64,000 nt of DNA, taken from JAHJDR01 sp964609965 (GTDB taxonomy: Bacteria; UBA10199; JADGCS01). Made by a program: the position numbers and the translations under genes. This document shows positions 59,643 through 64,000 of the stretch, in pieces. The stretch covers positions 21,249 through 85,248 of the forward strand of contig CAZSTS010000009.1 of NCBI GenBank assembly GCA_964609965.1, read 5' to 3'. Position 1 is the first letter of the stretch, and the number at the start of each line of letters is the position of its first letter. Below the pieces are notes generated by a model. The model ran no database searches and was not told where the DNA came from. It saw nothing but the letters and a program-made list of their open reading frames with translations.

Positions 59643-60100
59643 AAAATCTTTTATTATATACTTTTCTCTGTCTGCTCGCTTTTTCATTTGCCTGCAAAAG
59701 CAAAACATCAAACCAGTTTGATTCAAAATGCAGTGTTAAAAAACAGACTATAAATGTGTCAATTACTCAGGGCGAAAAGAAGAGGGCCATAGATTCTCTT
59801 AGGGCCATTGAAGTAAAGGCCACTGATCTTGTGTCTGTGGTTGTTCCTGCCAATACAACACAAGTTATTCGAGTGCTTTACGCCCATCCTAAATATAAAA
59901 AGGGAAAGTATATTGATAAAGATAAAATCAGTATTACTGATTTTACAGCTGGAAAGCCTTTTGTTCTTGATATAAAGAAAGAGCCTGTTGGAGCGATGGT
60001 GCGCTATCTCTTTTGTACAGACAATCCTTCCAAGAAAAATCCTGCCCCTTGTTACCCGGGGTGTTTTCAATCACGGGTGTTGGTTAAGGTCGTTAAATAA
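59639..60100 (+). CDS. Small lipoprotein, unknown
   Basis: The lipobox ends in LAFSFAC (Cys19). The 153-residue protein has a beta-rich mature part and several Cys residues, including a close group in CTDNPSKKNPAPCYPGC near the end. No family is recognised. It overlaps the GIY-YIG gene by 4 bases (ATGA) and is convergent with the FN3 lipoprotein gene, 14 bases away. Confidence 0.77.
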   Translation: MKNLLLYTFLCLLAFSFACKSKTSNQFDSKCSVKKQTINVSITQGEKKRAIDSLRAIEVKATDLVSVVVPANTTQVIRVLYAHPKYKKGKYIDKDKISITDFTAGKPFVLDIKKEPVGAMVRYLFCTDNPSKKNPAPCYPGCFQSRVLVKVVK

Positions 60101-60114
60101 ATTATTAAAAGTTA

Positions 60115-62644
60115 TTATGGTGTGATGATTTGAAGCTCACGATCATCAGTGCTTGTTAGATGATAAACCACAGCCGCCTTGCCATTTGCTAGAGGAGCAA
60201 CTTCGATTTGACCAACAGCTTCGTCTTTGAATTTTGTTTCTGCAACAACTTCGGTTCCATCGGTTTCGATTACTTTGTAGTATCCTTTGTTCGAATCAGA
60301 ACCGTTTCTGTAAGCAAAAAAGATATTGCCATCTGTTAATTGTGTTGCAGAAATGTCTTGCACAACCGATGTGCCAGAGATGTTTGTTGCCGTGAGGGCA
60401 AAGGTGCCGTCGTTCTCAAGAACAACCATTTTAGCATAAGCATTGTCAGCAAAATTGTTGTACAACACAGCGACATTACCGTTTGAAAGTGAAACACAAC
60501 TAAAGACATTTTCATATGCTTGTGCGCCAGCTTCAAGTGAAGTCTGTCCTTTGATTTCTGTAAAGCTGTCATTGTATATTCTAAAATAAGGATAACGATT
60601 GCTCCACCCTTCAAGATAAATAATGATGGCATTGCCGTTTCCAAATGTGCATGTTGAAGTTCCTCGGTTTTCTCCAGTGGTAAGCTGTGAAGGGCCGCCA
60701 GTCATGCTGTTGTCTCCCATATCATACACGGCTGCATAAGTCCTTTGTGATCCGGTTTCGTATCCATAGCCAATGAGGAGGCGGTCAGAGGACCCAACTT
60801 CAGCAAGATCGTTAAACCATGTGTCAGCATTTAAGAATTCTGTAGGCCCGGATGTCACTGTACCGCTGGTATTCATCTCAACAAAATAACCGTCAGTATC
60901 AGCATTTGAGACATAGCTTGCCACTACAGTGCCATTTGAGTGGTGGATACCACGTATAGTTACCCATGGGTAATTGTCTACCCCATTAGTGTTATCAACG
61001 GTTGTTGGTCCTGCAACGTAATTCCCTGCCGAGTCAAAAACAATAGATTTTAATATGTTGCTGTCGTCATCGTCTCGATAGAGCATCATGAAGTCGCTAC
61101 CTGATAAGGGGATTATTCCTACACGACCACTGTTTGCAATGGCTGCTGTTTGTTGTGGTGTGTAGATGGCAGAGTTCCCATCTTCATCTCTTACCAAGAC
61201 TGCAAAGAAAGGTGTGCCGTCAGATTCTTCAAAGGCGTAATCTGATGTAGTGTTGGCTGCCCAATCCATGATAAGATCGTTTCCTGAAATGGCATCGGCT
61301 TCGATCACTGTGTCAATCTCAGCACTTGTGTCAGCACGAACTAGTTTGTATTCAAGGTTGCTTGCTTCTGTCACATTGTCTGTAGCAGCTCCCCAATTGA
61401 CCTTTGTTCCAACACAAGAAGCATTAGAAAAAGTTATGCTTGTCCCTGGTGTGGGATCAACTCCATCAGTTGTTGCTTGTGATACTGTTGTATAGTTGCG
61501 GCTATTGCCATCAGAATCTGTAACGATCACATTAAAATAATACGTTGTAGAACCAGACAAGCCTGTAACAGTTGTTGTGGTCATGCCTGCTGTTGCTGTT
61601 CCAAATTGCGTGCCATTGGACTCAATGTTGGCAACAGAGTCAAGGTTATTGCTGGTTGAGTAATAGACACTGTAAAGCAAGTCTCCAGCAGCGTCATAGT
61701 CATCCGAAGCTGCTGTCCAGGTTAATGTGACAGTGCTGCTTGTGGGTGACGATGGTGTGATTGTGCCATCTGAAACAGTAGGAGCTGTGCTGGTGTCTCT
61801 GGCTGTGCTGTTTTCAACAGGATCATAGATAGCCTTATTTCCAGCCTCATCTTTTACAATAACGTTAAAGGTGTACTCTGTGTTTGCGATAAGACCAGTA
61901 ACGACTTTTGATGTGATGTTGGCTGTGTATTCCCCAAAAGCGGTTCCATTGGTTTCGATATCTGAAACCGAATCAAGTGAAGCTGACGCTGAATAATAAA
62001 CCATATAAAGAAGGTCTTCGTTTTCTGAGGTGTCATCGGTTGCTCCTGTCCAAGATATGGTCATTTCTGTGGTTGTGGGGCTACTGGCTGTGAGTGTTCC
62101 ATCGCTAACTGTAGGAGCTGTTTCATCAGAAGGACTTTCTTCGGAAGGGCTTTCTTCGGAGGAGCTTTCTTCAGTAGTAAACTCTTGAGAAAGACCTGAA
62201 AAAATTCCATTTAACGCAGGATTTCTAAAACGTATGTCAGAGGTTAGGCAAAGAAGGTGTGGCGTATTGTAATCTAGTTCCTCATTTGGTGTGTTGGTGC
62301 AGCTGAGCTCATCGGCTGCACAAGAAATAGTGGCATCTAAAGCATTTGAAGCGTTGCAGCTAGAGGTATCGGTGCTGACGTATGATGGGGTTGTGGCTGT
62401 GATGGCAATGCTGGCACTGGGGGGGGGTGGGTATAACAAAAAATGTTTCGTTGGTTAATGTAGAAACATCGACAGCCGCCGTGAAGGTGGCTGTAAAAGA
62501 AGCGCTTACAGAGACATCACTGCTAATTTCCCCTGTGGCGGTAGAAACAGAAGCATCAGCATTGTTGGTTTCACTGGGCCCTGTTTCGCATCCATATAAA
62601 ACAATAGAAAAAAGAAGAAATAGAAGTAAAATCCTTTTATTCAT
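60115..62644 (-). CDS. FN3-repeat surface lipoprotein split by a frameshift at G9
   Basis: The true start is at 62644 (MNKRILLLFLLFSIVLYGC, lipobox Cys19). The first frame runs through an Ig-like segment to FFVIPTPP at the tract of nine C residues (minus strand). The second frame continues the same domain (SASIAITATTPSYV). Removing one C would join them into an 842-residue protein. The second part holds a Ser/Glu linker and at least two fibronectin type III domains (APTVSDGTLTASSPTTTEM and APTVSDGTITPSSPTSSTV), then a beta-propeller-like C-terminus. The break could be phase variation, a true mutation or an assembly error. As read, it would be off or truncated. Confidence 0.83.
62419..62427. 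repeat. G9 homopolymer, candidate slippage tract
   Basis: Nine G residues on the plus strand, followed by T and GGG, sit exactly at the break between the two frames of the lipoprotein. A very similar run, G8-T-G4, lies at 8161, and other G7-G8 runs occur in gspN, the AlaDH-like gene and the saccharopine-like gene. Confidence 0.9.
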
Positions 62645-62663
62645 TGAGAGTATTATTGCGCTA

Positions 62664-62771
62664 TCATGCAATAGGCGTTGAATCCAGGATAAATTTCCTA
62701 ATTGACTCAAAAAATTCTTCAGGCTGTTCTAGCCAAGGAAAGTGGCCCGCTTTTTCAATTTCGACCAGCAT
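62664..62771 (-). pseudogene. C-terminal remnant of an alpha/beta hydrolase
   Basis: A 35-residue open stretch reads VEIEKAGHFPWLEQPEEF then FESIRKFI, the characteristic C-terminal end of alpha/beta hydrolases with the catalytic His. An in-frame stop lies 18 bases upstream and nothing of the earlier domain remains. It lies just upstream of the phase-variable lipoprotein gene, on the same strand. Confidence 0.7.
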
Positions 62772-62811
62772 AGAAATAAAGAGGAAGTATTATTAATGAA
62801 TATTACAGGGA

Positions 62812-64000
62812 TTAATAAAAAGAGCTTCCTGTTAACCAGGGGTCAATGTCATTAGGGCCAATGTCGGATAGTTCCTTTGAAATAGATTCGTCTATCAATG
62901 TAGTCGTAATAAAATCATCTTCAGTAAAAACATTGTTTGCCCAATAGAGGTCTTCTGAAAGGGCACAGCTATTTGGTGAGGTATTATAGGTTAATAAATG
63001 AGAGAGCTTGGGGGCTGTAACAAACATGCTATTATCTTCTAAGGTTCGTGTTGTGTTCCAGCACATCCAAGGTGTGTCTTCGTGCCAGGTAAAAAGATAC
63101 TTAGTGTATTGGGCGTTATCAGGTGTATCAAGGCTTTGTTTAGCTAGTGTGTGAAGTTCGCTGTTACATGTTTTTTCACTTTGATTGCATTGATAAAAGA
63201 ATTGCTTTGGCTGAAAACTATTTGTTTCACTGATGAAGCGAAGTTTTTTAAATGAGATGACAGAGTTATTTGGGTCAGTTGTGTCATAGGCAAAGCTTGT
63301 CACTGCTGTGTAGTCTTTGGCTGAACCTTCTTCATAATATGTTGGTGAAATGAAAATAAAAATCCCTTTTGTTGGGATCTTGCTTTTGTCTGCAAAATAA
63401 CTGCTAGTGAGAGCATAAACTTTTGAAAGGTCTTCTGATCTGAAGGCCATTCTTATGTATTCGGTGTTTTCAGGGTCTTTTTGCACTTCAACTAGCATCT
63501 TAATGCCATAAGAATCAGTCAATTCAAAGGTTTGGGGCGTTGTAATTTCTTGAATTTCGGCTTTGTTAAAGGCTTCAGCTGCTATTTTACCAAACTTAAC
63601 ATAAAAGTCTTGGTCTGCGTAGGCTTCGTCAGAATTTGTTTTGATAATATCAAGGTGCTTTTCATTTATAGAGGCAATTGTATTAACTGATGGAGCCCTG
63701 TCTATTGTAACGCTGGATGGTTCAGTGGTTTCTGTGCTAGATAAAAGAGGGTAAATTGTTTCTGTGGTTTCTGCTATGATATTATCAATTGTGATGACTG
63801 ATTTAATGGTAGGGGTATTTGCAATATTGCCAACGCCTTCATCCAGTGCGTTGCTGGTAGATGAAGATAGTGACGTGTCAGTTGCAGCAGATTCTAAGCA
63901 GGCGCTTAGATTTAAACTGAGAATAATAATAAGATATATAAAAATTGGGGAGTGTAAATAATTTTGTGTAATTGGCCAAAATGAGGGATGAGAGTCCCTA
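62812..64000 (-). CDS. Lipoprotein, unknown, 5' end probably outside the window
   Basis: The minus-strand frame is open from the stop at 62812 to the end of the window. A TTG at 63522 is only an internal codon. Near 63940 the translation shows IYLIIILSLNLSAC with a lipobox Cys at 63900-63898, but no ATG, GTG or TTG lies upstream in frame inside the window, so the start is beyond 64000 or a frameshift intervenes. The mature part is Ser/Thr-rich at first, then alpha/beta. It contains FYQCNQSEKTCNSEL and HEDTPWMCWNTTR. No family is recognised. Confidence 0.6.
   Translation of the reverse strand, partial: RDSHPSFWPITQNYLHSPIFIYLIIILSLNLSACLESAATDTSLSSSTSNALDEGVGNIANTPTIKSVITIDNIIAETTETIYPLLSSTETTEPSSVTIDRAPSVNTIASINEKHLDIIKTNSDEAYADQDFYVKFGKIAAEAFNKAEIQEITTPQTFELTDSYGIKMLVEVQKDPENTEYIRMAFRSEDLSKVYALTSSYFADKSKIPTKGIFIFISPTYYEEGSAKDYTAVTSFAYDTTDPNNSVISFKKLRFISETNSFQPKQFFYQCNQSEKTCNSELHTLAKQSLDTPDNAQYTKYLFTWHEDTPWMCWNTTRTLEDNSMFVTAPKLSHLLTYNTSPNSCALSEDLYWANNVFTEDDFITTTLIDESISKELSDIGPNDIDPWLTGSSFY

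Overview
The window is AT-rich (I judge it near 40% GC by eye) and comes from a Gram-negative bacterium with an outer membrane. It carries a porin-like barrel, a long type II secretion (T2SS) operon, many lipobox lipoproteins, an RND pump and a MopE-type metal-binding lipoprotein. The PilM-like GspL, GspN, SWIB-domain protein and MopE repeats suggest a deltaproteobacteria-like lineage (Myxococcota, Bdellovibrionota or UBA10199 type). This placement is inference, because no rRNA gene is present.

Layout. 0-3 kb: partial porin, a lipoprotein, a small coiled-coil protein and a family 4 uracil-DNA glycosylase. 3-14 kb: pgsA, then gspE-F-G-(small ORF)-H-I-J-K-L-M-N, without gspC or gspD. 14-18 kb: a ribbon-helix-helix regulator, lepA and two tandem signal peptidases. 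19-25 kb: aromatic amino acid genes pheA, tyrA and aroA, interrupted by an antisense lipoprotein with a Gly-Glu repeat, then a SWIB protein. 25-28 kb: two divergent AAA/DUF4143 ATPases. 28-33.5 kb: an accessory island with a cytosolic-looking zincin, an EF-hand-containing guanidino-modifying (deiminase-like) enzyme, a related unknown protein and an MBL-fold hydrolase. 33.5-43.5 kb: HtrA-like protease, cation efflux protein, AlaDH/PNT-like dehydrogenase, YiiX-like lipoprotein, saccharopine-dehydrogenase-like protein, amidohydrolase and a permuted ATP-grasp ligase. 43.5-50 kb: MopE-like lipoprotein, secreted propeller-like protein, DUF1846 protein, cupin, tRNA-Asn and a GIY-YIG protein. 50-64 kb: RND transporter, rlmF, flavoprotein, cold-shock protein and a run of secreted proteins and lipoproteins, including an FN3 lipoprotein split at a G9 tract.

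Genes that work together: gspE-N form the inner-membrane platform, ATPase and pseudopilus of the T2SS. The many signal-peptide proteins (HtrA-like, metzincin, CAP protein and others) are possible cargo. pheA, tyrA and aroA serve the shikimate and Phe/Tyr branches.

The most notable observations are these. (1) A probable phase-variable lipoprotein is split at G9. (2) The zincin and the deiminase-like protein have similar N-termini, and the deiminase shares an EF-hand module with its operon partner. (3) Orphan copies of gene 3' tails (MBL tail twice, amidohydrolase tail once) sit just after convergent genes, as if cassettes were inserted at gene ends. (4) A GIY-YIG gene beside tRNA-Asn is bracketed by near-identical hairpins. 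(5) A 158-bp MITE-like element has perfect 25-bp inverted ends. (6) Palindromic repeats have been absorbed into the coding sequence of the uracil-DNA glycosylase.
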